From Chlorocebus sabaeus (lineage: Eukaryota; Chordata; Mammalia; Primates; Cercopithecidae), in NCBI RefSeq assembly GCF_047675955.1, contig NC_132919.1:71191316-71255315 (forward strand): a stretch of DNA of 64,000 nt, in the 5' to 3' direction. The translations under genes were made by a program, and so were the position numbers. Under the pieces are notes generated by a model, which was given only the letters and a program-made list of their open reading frames with translations, was not told the DNA's origin and did not search any database. Of the stretch, positions 34,901 to 42,796 are shown piece after piece (position 1 is the stretch's first letter; each line of letters opens with the position of its first letter).

Positions 34901-35701
34901 CTCGGTATCGTGTTCTTTTCCTACAGGTGGCAGAAGTACTGCAAGCCCTCCTGGTAAGGCCTTCCTGTCTACTCTGTTACCAAAGAGGAGTCCCTGTCTC
35001 AGGGCCCCAAACCCAACATGGGGAGGGAACTAGAGAAGGAAAGAGGCCCCATTCTGACTTTAATAGTCCAAGGTGTTAATGAGGGCACAGGCCGTGGTCC
35101 TCAGGGAGCTTGCATCTGATGGGAAAGACTTTCACTGCCCTCAGAGCCTCTGGGCTGATAGGGGCGACATGAGCCTGGGAGCCCTCAATCTTCTGCAAGA
35201 GGTACAGGCTCTAACTTCAGGAAGCCTCAAGCTATTGGAATGTCCCAGTCTGATGATCAAGATGCATCTTTGCCCTCAGGGAGCTTCCACTCTAATGGGA
35301 AATGCACAGGTCCTGTCCTCAAGGAGCCCCCACTCAAAACAAACGAAACCCAGAGCTTGAACTTGGAAATCTCCCAGTCTGACAGGAGAGGCACCTTGTT
35401 CCTCAGGGAGCCCCATCTTAAGGAGGTGCTGGAGCCAATTGGCTAAGGGAGGAGCAGGGAGGAATGAGGTGCAAGCTGAGGGCCCCCCACTACCCCATTC
35501 CCACCAGCCTGATGCCTCCCTGGGTCCCACCCCTCACTCAGACTGCCCTCCCCCACCAGGATCTTTGGGTTTGTGGCCAAGAGCCAGACAGAGCCTCAGG
35601 AGAACGTGTGCCACCTATTTGCGGAGTATGACACGGTCCAGCCAGCCTCGCAGGTCATCAGCCTGGTGACTGCTCTGCTGCAGGATGCAGAAAGGATGTA
35701 G
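17086..35701 (+). CDS. TNS4: Tensin-4 (CTEN), complete coding region in 12 exons
   Basis: Focal-adhesion adaptor that links phosphotyrosine signalling to beta-integrin tails. Unlike other tensins it lacks the actin-binding N-terminus. Coding exons are 17086-17512, 24509-24932, 25733-26157, 28206-28292, 28603-28728, 30842-30934, 31052-31129, 32513-32581, 33409-33577, 34612-34680, 34927-34953 and 35560-35701. All junctions are GT-AG, phases agree, and the sum is 2136 nt (711 codons plus TAG). I recall the human protein as 715 aa, and the difference is the four N-terminal residues lost because the human ATG position reads ACG (17074-17076). Seen in the protein: a serine- and proline-rich N-terminal half, an SH2 domain from about residue 444 with the phosphotyrosine-binding Arg470 in GAFVIRDS, the caspase-3 site DSTD ending at residue 566, and a C-terminal PTB domain. 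No frameshift or premature stop. Identification is by recognition of the protein and is very secure. Confidence 0.97.
17610..17845 (+). repeat. MIR in TNS4 intron 2
   Basis: AACCAAGTTACTAACCCCTC ... GAGGACTCAAATAAGC ... GAGCTCAGTAAATGTGG. Confidence 0.7.
17850..18640. other. TNS4 intron 2, unassigned
   Basis: No exon-like signal. Parts such as 18360-18450 may be an old interspersed repeat that I cannot classify. Confidence 0.35.
18640..19090 (-). repeat. MIR split by an Alu
   Basis: ATATCAGGCACTGTGTTGAG before the Alu, and TCTCCGTTTCGCAAATGAG after it. Confidence 0.7.
18738..19018 (-). mobile_element. Alu
   Basis: Antisense Alu ending GTGAGTCCGGCC. Confidence 0.92.
19100..19290 (+). repeat. 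MIR
   Basis: ATTCCTCACCCGAGAAATGG, GTGTTATGGGGATTAAAAAA and AATCCTGGCACAC in order. Confidence 0.65.
19290..20290. other. TNS4 intron 2, unique sequence
   Basis: Nothing recognised. Confidence 0.4.
20295..20846 (-). mobile_element. Old Alu disrupted by a nested Alu
   Basis: The outer antisense Alu runs 20295-20457 (to GCCCAGCTAAT) and resumes at about 20720 (TTTTTGTAGAGACAGAGTC) to CACCCAGCC. Confidence 0.85.
20458..20718 (-). mobile_element. Nested Alu, internally deleted
   Basis: A younger antisense Alu whose early part jumps from its poly(T) straight to GATGGAGTCTCTGCCTCCC. Confidence 0.85.
20878..21086 (+). mobile_element. 5'-truncated Alu
   Basis: Begins at ACCAGCCTGGCCAACGTGG, keeps the right arm and poly(A). 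Confidence 0.9.
21130..21255 (-). repeat. MIR
   Basis: TTACAGATGAGGAAACTGAG and CACAGTCACACAGCCAGGG. Confidence 0.8.
21260..22010. other. TNS4 intron 2, unique GC-rich sequence
   Basis: No repeat or exon recognised. Open frames on both strands lack known homology. Confidence 0.4.
22015..22345 (+). repeat. Two MIR copies in tandem
   Basis: First copy TAACTCACTTCACCTTTCTG ... GGCACATTGCACCCAATAAA. Second copy CAAGCCTCAGTTTCCTCCTC ... ACTATAAAGTCC. Confidence 0.7.
22570..22740 (-). repeat. MIR
   Basis: CACTTTGCAGATAAGGAAAC, GAGGCTCAGAGAGGGTCAG and CAAAGCCAGGACTCACCCC. Confidence 0.75.
22745..23370. other. TNS4 intron 2, unique GC-rich sequence
   Basis: Contains the 263-codon - frame 22709-23500, which has no recognised domain. 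Considered non-coding. Confidence 0.4.
23371..23621 (+). mobile_element. MER5-like nonautonomous hAT element
   Basis: Terminal inverted repeats CAGGGTTCTCAAACT and AGCTTGAGAATCCCTG, and the internal words ATTCACATGCCCTGG and AAATGCAGATTATG, match the MER5/hAT-Charlie style. Confidence 0.7.
23663..23952 (-). mobile_element. Alu
   Basis: Antisense Alu with a small internal deletion (GGCGCACGGCTAA), ending CGCGCCCAGCC. Confidence 0.92.
24070..24300 (-). repeat. MIR
   Basis: AGCACCTGCTCTGTGCCAAG, TACAGGTGTGGAAACTGAG and AAGCCTGGGTCTGTCTGATT. Confidence 0.8.
24509..24932 (+). CDS. TNS4: TNS4 exon 3
   Basis: Acceptor CCCCCAAAG ends at 24508 and donor GTAGGT starts at 24933; 424 nt, phase 1 to 2. 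It encodes a Ser- and Pro-rich, probably disordered segment beginning DIKYIEVTSARSR and ending SDVSYMFG. It contains many possible phosphorylation sites and no folded domain. Confidence 0.95.
25733..26157 (+). CDS. TNS4: TNS4 exon 4
   Basis: 425 nt, phase 2 to 1; donor GTACGT at 26158. The acceptor is a tandem CAGCAG (25730-25735), so two AGs three bases apart are available. It encodes a serine-run region (SSQSLLHSSNSSHQSSS and following) and the linker toward SH2, including MVDIPIVLINGCPEPGS. Confidence 0.95.
26230..26930 (+). repeat. L2 LINE fragment in TNS4 intron 4
   Basis: ACATTTATTGAGCAACTATT, AGGAAATGCCGGAATG, GAAAGGCCTTCAATGCC and GATCACCCTGGCAGCTC follow L2 3' order, with an A-rich insertion near 26650. 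Confidence 0.65.
26940..28200. other. TNS4 intron 4, unassigned
   Basis: No exon or repeat I can name. The composition shifts to AT-rich around 27350-28000. Confidence 0.35.
28206..28292 (+). CDS. TNS4: TNS4 exon 5 (start of SH2)
   Basis: 87 nt, symmetric phase 1; acceptor CTCCAG at 28205, donor GTAAAA at 28293. It encodes MKFVMDTSKYWFKPNITREQ, the first strand and helix of the SH2 domain (YWFK in place of the usual W-Y/F-H start). Confidence 0.95.
28603..28728 (+). CDS. TNS4: TNS4 exon 6 (SH2 core)
   Basis: 126 nt, symmetric phase 1; acceptor TTCCAG at 28602, donor GTATGC at 28729. It carries the FLVR-equivalent GAFVIRDS with the phosphotyrosine-coordinating Arg (residue 470 here; the well-studied human residue is Arg474) followed by SYRGSFGLALKV. 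Confidence 0.95.
29040..29130. repeat. Degenerate tandem repeat (TGTGTGATAGCT-like)
   Basis: Four loosely related units of about 20-25 bp sharing GTGATAGCTTA and GTGTGTG words. Confidence 0.5.
29170..29440. repeat. L2/MIR-like remnant
   Basis: ACACCAGGCACTGTGTGAGG, ATACAGAGGAATCAG and TGGATGAGGTAACGGAGGC. Confidence 0.55.
29715..30022 (+). mobile_element. Alu in TNS4 intron 6
   Basis: Full-length older Alu with an AATAATAATAAAT-type tail. Confidence 0.9.
30034..30310 (+). mobile_element. Alu (J type)
   Basis: Diverged full-length Alu with a CAACAACAAAAAT tail. Confidence 0.85.
30472..30794 (-). mobile_element. Alu adjacent to TNS4 exon 7
   Basis: Antisense Alu with two poly(T) tracts, flanked by ACAAGGTGG duplications. 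Its end is 47 nt from exon 7. Confidence 0.93.
30842..30934 (+). CDS. TNS4: TNS4 exon 7 (SH2)
   Basis: 93 nt, symmetric phase 1; acceptor CTCTATCCAG ends at 30841, donor GTGAGA at 30935. It encodes DSNDLIRHFLIKSSAKGVHLKG and the E-P-Y-F-G strand. An antisense Alu ends only 47 nt upstream of the exon. Confidence 0.95.
31052..31129 (+). CDS. TNS4: TNS4 exon 8 (SH2 C-terminal part)
   Basis: 78 nt, symmetric phase 1; acceptor CTTTCAG at 31051, donor GTGGGT at 31130. It encodes SLSAFVCQHSIMALALPCKL, the last helix of SH2. The intron to exon 7 is only 117 nt. Confidence 0.95.
31230..31450 (+). repeat. MIR in TNS4 intron 8
   Basis: TCAGTTTCCTCATCTATAAA, ATAGGATTGCTGTGCAGAC and CAATGCCTGGCATAGAATGG. 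Confidence 0.85.
31618..31918 (+). mobile_element. Alu (S type)
   Basis: Full-length Alu with poly(A) leading into GAAA repeats. Confidence 0.93.
31919..31978 (+). repeat. (GAAA)n then (GGGAA)n
   Basis: Microsatellite grown from the Alu tail. Confidence 0.95.
32513..32581 (+). CDS. TNS4: TNS4 exon 9 (SH2-PTB linker, caspase-3 site)
   Basis: 69 nt, symmetric phase 1; acceptor GGCTCAG at 32512, donor GTGAGT at 32582. It encodes an acidic linker containing DSTD followed by S, which matches the caspase-3 cleavage site reported for human CTEN (D570; D566 in this numbering). Confidence 0.95.
32645..32690. repeat. Alternating purine-pyrimidine CA/CG tract in TNS4 intron 9
   Basis: CACGCACGCATGCACGCACA-type sequence starting about 65 nt after the exon 9 donor. 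Confidence 0.85.
33409..33577 (+). CDS. TNS4: TNS4 exon 10 (PTB, first part)
   Basis: 169 nt, phase 1 to 2; acceptor CCCACAG at 33408, donor GTAAGG at 33578. It encodes CHTLYLSSVSVETLTG through ITLTDVQRK, the first strands and helix of the PTB fold that binds integrin beta tails. Confidence 0.95.
33804..34107 (+). mobile_element. Alu (S type) in TNS4 intron 10
   Basis: Full length, flanked by GAAAATGGAGTTAAC duplications (33788 and 34112 regions). Confidence 0.95.
34612..34680 (+). CDS. TNS4: TNS4 exon 11 (PTB)
   Basis: 69 nt, symmetric phase 2; acceptor CTCCTAG at 34611, donor GTAAGT at 34681. It encodes VFFRRHYPLTTLRFCGMD. Confidence 0.95.
34927..34953 (+). CDS. TNS4: TNS4 exon 12 (27-nt microexon, PTB)
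   Basis: 27 nt, symmetric phase 2; acceptor CCTACAG at 34926, donor GTAAGG at 34954. It encodes WQKYCKPS and part of the next Trp codon. The exon is required to make the PTB domain match the family. Skipping it would keep the frame. Confidence 0.93.
35095..35430 (+). repeat. Degenerate tandem repeat in TNS4 intron 12
   Basis: About seven imperfect copies of a CCTCAGGGAGCTT...CTAATGGGAAATG-like unit at irregular 40-60 bp spacing (35099, 35139, 35216, 35274, 35315, 35377, 35400). Confidence 0.65.
35560..35701 (+). CDS. TNS4: TNS4 exon 13, coding part with stop TAG
   Basis: Acceptor CCCACCAG at 35559. It encodes IFGFVAKSQTEPQENVCHLF through the C-terminus LLQDAERM and stops at 35699-35701. The final PTB strand and C-terminal helix are complete. 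Confidence 0.96.
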
Positions 35702-36392
35702 GGGAGAGGCTGCCTGTGCACCTTCCCAACACCTCCAGGGATTCACCAAGGAGCCCCCCTCCACCCCCTGAATGGGTGTGGCTTGTGGCCATATTGACAG
35801 ACCAATCTGTGGGACTAGGGGGATTGGTATAAAGTTGACACCCTTGAACCTGCTATGGCCTTCAGCAGTCACCATCATCCAGACCCCCCAGGCCTCAGTT
35901 TCCTCAACCACAGAAGGAGACCAATAGACAAGATCAGCTGTTCTCAGATGCTGGTGGGCATTTGAACACCCTCCTGCATGATTCTGAAGCATGCCCACAT
36001 CTGAAGACCCCTGCATGAAAATAACCTCCAAGAACCCTCTGACCCTATCGACCTGGGCTCTGCCAACACAATAGTCTGAGCGAGAGACCTGCAGCCCCTG
36101 TTTCAGGTGCCTGGCGTTGACCCACGGGGTATCTGGCTTGCAGCCAGTGATGGTCAAGGATTGACTACAAAACGGGAATGGATAGACTCTATTTCCTTCC
36201 ATATCTGTTCCTCTGTTCCTTTTCCCACTTTCTGGGTGGCTTTTTGGGTCCACCCAGCCAGGATGCTGCAGGCCAAGCTGGGTATGGTATTTCGGGCAGC
36301 TCAGCAGGGGGAACTTGCCCCCTTGGTCAGAGGAGACCCAGCTGTCCTGCACCCCCTTGCCGATGAGTATCACCCCATCTTTTCTTTCCACT

Positions 36393-36684
36393 TCTTTTTT
36401 TTTTTTTGAAACGGAGTCTCATTGTCACCCAGGCTGGACTGCAGTGGTGCGATCTAGGCTCACTGCAACCTCCACCTCCCAGGTTCAAGCAATTCTCCTG
36501 CCTCAGGCTCCTAAGTAGCTGGGATTACAGGCATGTGCCACTCACCCGGCTAATTTTGTATTTTTAGTAGAGATGGGGTTTCACCATGTTGGCCAGGCTG
36601 GTCTTGAACTCCTGACCTCAAGTAATCCACCTGCTTCGGCCTCCCAAAGTGCTGGGATTACAGGCACGAGCCACCGCGCCCAGC
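36393..36684 (-). mobile_element. Alu in TNS4 3' UTR
   Basis: Antisense Alu within the untranslated part of the last exon, with CTTTCCA(T/C)TTCTT-like flanks. Confidence 0.93.
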
Positions 36685-36837
36685 TTCTTTCCATTTCTTG
36701 ATAGGCGAATATTCCAAAGCTGGTATCGTAGCTGCCCTAATGTTGCATATTAGGCGGTGGGAGTAGAGATAAGGGCCATCTCTCTGTGATTCTGCCTCAG
36801 CTCCTGTCTTGCTGAGCCCTCCCCCAACCCATGCTCC

Positions 36838-36838
<1 letters not shown>

Positions 36839-36894
<56 letters not shown>
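36839..36894 (+). repeat. (CA)28 microsatellite in TNS4 3' UTR
   Basis: Uninterrupted AC/CA array. Confidence 0.99.
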
Positions 36895-36896
<2 letters not shown>

Positions 36897-37006
36897 CCCT
36901 CTACTGCTATGTGGCTTCAACCAACCTCACAGCCACACGGGGGCAGCAGAGAGTCAAGAATGCAAGGAGGCCGCTTCCCTAAGAGGCTTTGAGGAGCTGG
37001 GCTCTT

Positions 37007-37033
37007 TCCCACCCCCACCCCCACCCCCACCCA
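37007..37033 (+). repeat. (CCCCCA)n simple repeat
   Basis: Five CCCAC-type units in the TNS4 3' UTR. Confidence 0.9.
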
Positions 37034-37401
37034 GCCTCCAGAAGCTGGAACCATTTCTCCCGCAGGCCTGAGTTCCTAAGGAAACCACACTACCAGAGTG
37101 GAAGGGAGGGTCAGGGAAGAAGCCCACTCTTGCTCTACGAGGAGCAAGTGCCTGCCCCCTCCCAGCGGCCAGCCCTGCCAAAGCTGCATTATCTTTGGCC
37201 AAGGTTGGGCCTGATGGTTATGATTTCAGCCCTGGGCCTGCAGGAGAGGCTGAGACCAGCCCACCCAGCCGGTGGTCGAGCACTGCCCTGCCGCCAAAGT
37301 CTGCAGAATGTGAGATGAGGTTCTCAAGGTCACAGGGCCCAGTCCCAGCCTGGGGGCTGACAGAGGCCCCCATATACTCCGCTACAGCTCCTATCATGAA
37401 A

Positions 37402-37407
37402 AATAAA
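37402..37407 (+). promoter_or_regulatory. TNS4 polyadenylation signal AATAAA
   Basis: Canonical hexamer followed by a GT/T-rich stretch (GTGTTTGTCTTTG). It is the first canonical + strand AATAAA after the stop codon in a suitable setting. Confidence 0.8.
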
Positions 37408-37882
37408 GTGTTTGTCTTTGCAAAACAGTAAGTTCTGAGGCAGTCAGGGCTGTGCCCTCGGAGATGGAGACCTGAACAGAGAAGGGGGCCTGACTTGGGA
37501 GGGCGTGGCTGTGTCTTAGGGGAGACCAGGTGTGCCACACTCCCTCCCACGCTCCTGGCCACGGCACTACAGGCTCAGCAGGCTTCCACGTCATAAACCA
37601 TTGCTTAAACCACTGTGTCCCCCACACGCCCAACATGCTTGTTCTTCTTTCTTCATCACCCCTTTCCTGCCGCTTTGCCAGGGAAACAGGAGGATTGTGA
37701 TTTCCTGGGGCCCAAAGTGAGTGTGTATGGTGCCCCTGATGGATTCCAAAAAAATCTCACTCAGCCCCCACTGAGAGGCAAGGAGAGGCGGGCAAAACAG
37801 GAACTCCTCAAGAAGAGTCCAGAAGAGTCCCCGAAACCAGATGCCCCAGAGCTGCCAGCTCCGCCCTGAAGAACCAGACTGT

Positions 37883-38176
37883 GGTTGGGTGTGGTGTCTC
37901 ACACCTGTAATCCCAGCACTTTGGGAGGCCAAAGCCGGAGGATTGAGCCCAGGAGTTTGAGAGCAGCCTGGGCAACACAGGGAGACCCTATCTCTACAAA
38001 AAAACACAAAAAGTTAGCCAGGTGGGGTGGCACATACCTGTAGCCCCGGCTACTTGGGAGGCTGAGGTGGGAGGATCACTTGAGCCTGGGGGTTCAAGGC
38101 TGCAGTGAGCTGTGGTTGTGCCACTGTACTCCAGCCTGAGTGAGAGTGAGACTCTATCTCAAAAGGAAAGAAAAAG
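37883..38176 (+). mobile_element. Alu, 0.45 kb downstream of TNS4
   Basis: Full length, with imperfect AAGAACCAGACT/AAGAACTGGACT duplications. Confidence 0.92.
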
Positions 38177-38179
38177 AAC

Positions 38180-38830
38180 TGGACTATGGCCTCTTGATCC
38201 CACCCTGGGCGTGGGGAGTTCTACCCCCAGCTCCTTCCAGTGGCAGTCCTCCCCTAAACCAGTCCCAGAGGAATGCCCCCCTCCCAGACCTGCTCCAGAC
38301 TTCACTGCAACTAGGAAGCCACGGCTGGCATGCCCTGAGAAGGCCTCAGCAAGCGATGCAAGAGAGGCTGTGGCACTTCTGTTCTCCTAAAGAGCTTTGG
38401 GAACGGGAGAGCCCCTCCTTCTGTGTGGGCTGAGCTATGTGACCCAGTGGCAGCAGCCTTGAACCACTGCCGGGTAGACCCTGCCTCCCTTTCCACTGCC
38501 CCAGTGCAGTTCCAGATGGAGACTCCTCTCAGTCTCCTGCTCTGGCCCTGCTTAGCCCAGCATGGAACAGAGTTCGTGGAAGGCGATCATTTCTGCTGCA
38601 TTTGCCACAGCTCATGTTTCCCCTAAGAAGATTTAGCAGAGAACTTAAGACTTTTGCTGAGGGCAAAGCAGCCAGCCCGGCAGGGGCTGGACGGCTGGAC
38701 AGGCTGGGAGGGCTGGACGGCAGAGAGGAGGCAGGACAACCACCGAGCCAGGAGCCAGGAAGGGAGGAGCCACCCTCCTATCCACCCAGGAACACCAGAG
38801 GAGTTTTCTCCAGGAGGCTCCAGGCCTTAT
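38180..38830. other. Intergenic unique sequence
   Basis: Includes a short GGCTGGACGG-rich run (38685-38722). No gene recognised. Confidence 0.45.
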
Positions 38831-38843
38831 AGCCCTCGGTCTT

Positions 38844-39141
38844 TTTTTTTTTTTTTTTTGAGACGGAGTCTCACTCTGTCGCCCAGACTGGAGTGCAGTG
38901 GCCAGATCTCAGCTCACTGCAAGCTCCGCCTCCCAGGTTCACGCCATTCTCCTGCCTCAGCCTCCCGAGTAGCTGGGACTACAGGCGTCCACCACCTCGC
39001 CCGGCTAGTTTTTTGTATTTTTTAGTAGAGACGGGGTTTCACCGTGTTAGCCAGGATGGTCTCGATCTCCTGACCTCGTGATCCGCCCGTCTCGGCCTCC
39101 CAAAGTGCTGGGATTACAGGCTTGAGCCACCGCGCCCGGCC
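38844..39141 (-). mobile_element. Young AluY, cercopithecoid-type
   Basis: Near-consensus antisense AluY flanked by the perfect 14-bp duplication TAGCCCTCGGTCTT (38830-38843 and 39142-39155). Shares diagnostic variants with 16379-16677. Confidence 0.95.
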
Positions 39142-39499
39142 TAGCCCTCGGTCTTAACCCCTGCCGCAGCCCCCGCTCCAGTGTCTCTCTCCCCTGAGTC
39201 TTTTCATCCCTCCCCATCCCTTTCTTGATCTCCATACACACACATACCACCCACCCTCCCTCCCTCTCTTCTCCCACTTCCTCTGTCTCCTTTCTCACCA
39301 TCTCTCCTCATTATGTCTTCTCTACTCGATCACCCCTTCGCAGAGAAACTTTTCCAGCTTCTTGCTCTTTTCCAGTTGAATTTCCTCGCCCCTTTGTCCC
39401 AGGTGGCTGGACATGCAGCAGAGTCCAGCTGCTGTTGGAGTTCATGAGAAGGGAACCGGGAAGCCTCTCACACTGCCAATCGTTTCTCAAAACTTAGGT

Positions 39500-39737
39500 T
39501 CCAGTTTGAGACCAGCCTGGCCAACATGGTGAAACCCCGTCTCTACAAAAAATACAAAAATTAGCCGGGCATGGTAGCGCACCTGTAGTCCCAGCTACTC
39601 GGGAGACTGAGGCATGAGAATCCCTTGAACCTGGGAGGCGGAAGTTGTAGTGAGCTGTGATCGTGCCACTGCACTCCAGCCTGGTTGACAGAGCAAGACA
39701 CTGTCTCTAAAAACAAAAAACAAACAAACAAAAAAAC
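39500..39737 (+). mobile_element. 5'-truncated Alu
   Basis: Starts at GTTTGAGACCAGCCTGGCC and has a CAAACAAACAAAA tail. Flanks repeat AGGTTCC. Confidence 0.9.
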
Positions 39738-39739
39738 CT

Positions 39740-40768
39740 CAGGTTCCCACACCCACAAACCCTGCCTCCTCTCAGGCTACAGAGACCTCTTCAGGAGACT
39801 GAAGTGCCCTTACCCCGACCATCTGACCAGCCACCACCCCATGCCCGTGACCCACCAAGGGCTGAGGCTGCTCACTGCTCTGTTTTATCTTTGGCCTCTG
39901 GTCCTTCACTCTTGTGCCAGGGCTTAGACCCAGGGCAAGGTCTTAGACCCAGGGCAGGGGCAGGGTTAAAGGCTTTCAACCCAGGGCCAATGCCTTAATT
40001 CATGCAACAAATGTTTTCTGGCTGTGTGCTTTATTCACGTGAACCAGGAAAACAGAAAAATATGACAGTGTTTCTAACAGAGGTTTACAAGTGCTATGCA
40101 GGGCTGGCAGAAAGAGTAGAAACCGGAAAAGATAAACTTTACCCACTTGAAGGGAAAGAGGGCAATGTTACCAAGAAGGTAACATTTGAGTTGGGTCTTC
40201 AAGGATGAATAGGAGTTCAGCATGCAAAGAGAGGTAGAAACCAACTTTTAGGAGGGGGACGGGCTCTCATGTGCTACATATAATCAGAGGCACATTATAT
40301 ATGCCTAATCCCATTTTACAGGTTAGAAAACTGGGGCTCAGAGGGTTAACTTCTCCTAACTGTAAATGGCAGAGAAACAGGATTTCAAGTCCATGCCCAT
40401 CCTATTGCCCCAGCGTTCAGAGAAAGCAGATGGAGACATTCGTGTGTGAAGCACACAGGTATGAAAAGATGTACCATGTTTGATGTGGCTCAAGTACATG
40501 GTACCTAAGGGAGTAGGTGAGAGAGAAAGCAGAAGAAAAAGGCAGCAACAGGACCCTCAGGACCCTTGGGTGCCAGCTGAGAATGTCTGGAGATTGAAGA
40601 CTTGCTGAATTAATGAGGTGGGACTCAGGCCTGCCGTTTACGATTTTGTAGGCTATGCAGTGCATGGTCATACATGGCACCCTGCTTCAGCTTTATCCCA
40701 TAGGTAATGAGGATGAGGTAGGAAGCAGGACTGGACTCCAGAGGCAGGGCTTGGACACAGGTCCAAAC
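39740..40768. repeat. Intergenic, L2- and MIR-derived in part
   Basis: 40130-40260 (GGTAACATTTGAGTTGGGTC) looks L2-like and 40270-40410 (CCATTTTACAGGTTAGAAAA) reverse MIR. The rest is unassigned. Confidence 0.5.
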
Positions 40769-41179
40769 TGAGGACTAGCTAAAACAGGGATGAGGTAGGA
40801 GGAGCTTTCCATAAGACACACCCGCCAGTGTGACATGTCAGTTTACCATTGCCGTGGCAACACCCAGAAGTTACCACCCCTTTCCATGGCAGCAACAACC
40901 TGATGACCCAGAAGTCACCACCCTTTTTCTACAAATCTCTGCATACTCTGCCCCTTAACTTGCATGAAAAGTGGGTGCAAATAAGAGTGTGGAAGCTACT
41001 GAGCTGCAGCTCTCAGCACACTGGGGTAGCCCGGCTCTGCAGGAGCAGTCACGGGATTGTGACACTGCCACCTCTAGAAAGCTGCTTTCTTCTACCACCA
41101 TTTGCCCTTGAATTATTCCCTGAATGAAGCCAAGAACCCTCCCAGGCTAAGCCCCAATTTGGGGCTTGCCTGCCCTGCA
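40769..41179 (+). mobile_element. Solo LTR, ERV1-like (family not named)
   Basis: About 411 bp starting TG and ending CA, with the GC-rich direct words GTGGCAACACCCAGAAGTTA and CCAGAAGTCACCACCC and a polyadenylation-like hexamer with one mismatch before a CAAGAACCCTCCC-type R/U5 segment. No internal viral genes. The 4-bp target duplication is not evident. Confidence 0.55.
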
Positions 41180-41454
41180 TCAGGGAGACATTTCAGCTGA
41201 GGAGTAATTGACCAGATTTATGCTTTAGAAACATGGAGGCCGGAGATGTCATCTGAGGCTGAAGCTGGGGAGAAGAATGCTGGGATGAGAACCTGGAGTT
41301 CGGACCAGGGAAGGGATGAGAGCCTAAAAAGAGGAGCTCTCACCCTGAGACACGCTGGGGCAGGAGCCTGCTTGATCCAGGCCTGGGTCCCTGGTTCTCT
41401 CTGAGCTTGGGAGGACTATGTGAGACAGAGCAGGACCAGGGGCCTGCATTCCCC

Positions 41455-41850
41455 CTTGTATTATTCATCTTCCCGGGCTGCCATAACAAAATACCATAGA
41501 CTGGGCAACTTACACAACAGAAATTTATTTTCTCACAGTTCTGGAGACTTGAAGTCCAGGATCAGGATGCCATGATGGCCAGGTTTGGGTAAGGACTCTC
41601 TTCATGGCTTGCAGACAGCCACCTTCTCCCTGTGTGCTCAGATGGTCTTTCCTCAGTGTGTGCATGGAGAAAGAGATCTCTCTCCCTCGCTTCCTTTTAT
41701 TTTAAAGCCACCATCTGATTAGAATCTCACCCTTGTGGCCTCACTGAACCTTAAGCCTCAGAAAAGCCTTATCTCCAAATATAGTCACATGGAGAATGAG
41801 AGCTTCAGCATGCCAATTTGACAGGACACAGCTCAATCCACAGCACCCAT
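41455..41850 (-). mobile_element. MLT1-family MaLR LTR
   Basis: Reverse complement of MLT1: GCTGCCATAACAAAATACCA, GAAATTTATTTTCTCACAG, CTTATCTCCAAATATAGTCA. Non-coding and ancient. Confidence 0.85.
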
Positions 41851-42129
41851 CCAGGCAGAGTCCTGCCCAGTCGTGTTCCCCATCCCCACCAAGCCTCAGT
41901 CCGGACCAGGCTGGAGCCCTCAGCCCCAGGAAAGGAGATCCTCAACTTCCCGGGCTCCCAGGGCCAGCCAGGGGCTTATTTTGCAACTGTTTCCTGGAAG
42001 GCTTTTCAGTGTTCTCCTCTCCCCATCTGGACTAGCCAAGAAAGGCAAGTAGAGCTTGGCTGGGAGCAGGCCTGGGGGTCAGGGAGACAAGCCGGGAAGG
42101 AGGGAACCAGAGGGGAAGAATGAGGAGGG

Positions 42130-42230
42130 GGTTAGGAGGGCGAGCAACACACACTCATTCATTCACGCATTCAACAAATAAACGCTGTGCTCCCATGTGA
42201 ACCACGCAGAGTTAGGCGAACGAGTTGGCC
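42130..42230. repeat. L2-like remnant
   Basis: CACTCATTCATTCACGCATTC and CAACAAATAAACGCTGTGC. Confidence 0.5.
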
Positions 42231-42399
42231 AGGAGCTGGGGGAGGGGCTTACATGTGCCCCAGGAAGCGATATTCTCTCCTCCAAGAATTCAGACTTGAC
42301 ACCCTGTGAACACTCACATGGGACATATCCTTAGTTCACTCCACTCCCATCTATGCATGCACACACACACACTTGCTTCTTTTGGATCAAAAACTGGAA

Positions 42400-42597
42400 G
42401 CCGGACGGGCGCAGTGACTCACGCCTGTAATCCCAGAACTTTGGGAGGCTGAGGCGGGCGGATCACGAGGTCAGGAGATCGAGACCATCCTGGCTAACAC
42501 GGTGAAATCCCGTCTCTACTAAAAATACAAAAAAAAAAAAAAAAAAAAAATTAGCCGGGCGTGCTGGCAGGTGCCTGTAGTCCCAGCTACTCGGGAG
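42400..42597 (+). mobile_element. 3'-deleted AluY
   Basis: Begins as near-consensus AluY but breaks at AGCTACTCGGGAG and continues into non-Alu TCTTTTCCTGAG. A second poly(A) follows at 42643-42667. Confidence 0.88.
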
Positions 42598-42796
42598 TCT
42601 TTTCCTGAGAAAAGACAGGAAAAAAAGAGATATGGAGAAACAGGAAAAAAAAAAAAAAAAAAAAAAAGGGCATGGAGAAACCAGGAGGAGGGGCATCCGA
42701 GAAGAAGAAAACCCAGAGGAAGAACAGGGCCAGAAGACAGGAGACCCAAATCAAGACAATCTACAGAGACACATTCCGTCTTACAAAATGCAGAAA

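Larger units (their letters stand above)
35702..37427 (+). other. TNS4: TNS4 3' UTR; end approximate
   Basis: Untranslated tail of exon 13, about 1.7 kb, ending 15-25 nt after AATAAA (37402). It contains an antisense Alu (36393-36684), a 28-unit CA repeat and a CCCCA repeat. The length suits the roughly 4-kb TNS4 mRNA I recall for human. Confidence 0.8.

Noticed and set aside
35615..36391. 258-codon - strand frame antisense to TNS4 3' end
   Set aside because: It begins near an Alu, covers the coding exon and UTR in antisense, and has no known protein similarity.
40769..41179. Full endogenous provirus
   Set aside because: Only an LTR-like segment is present. No internal gag-, pol- or env-like sequence flanks it.
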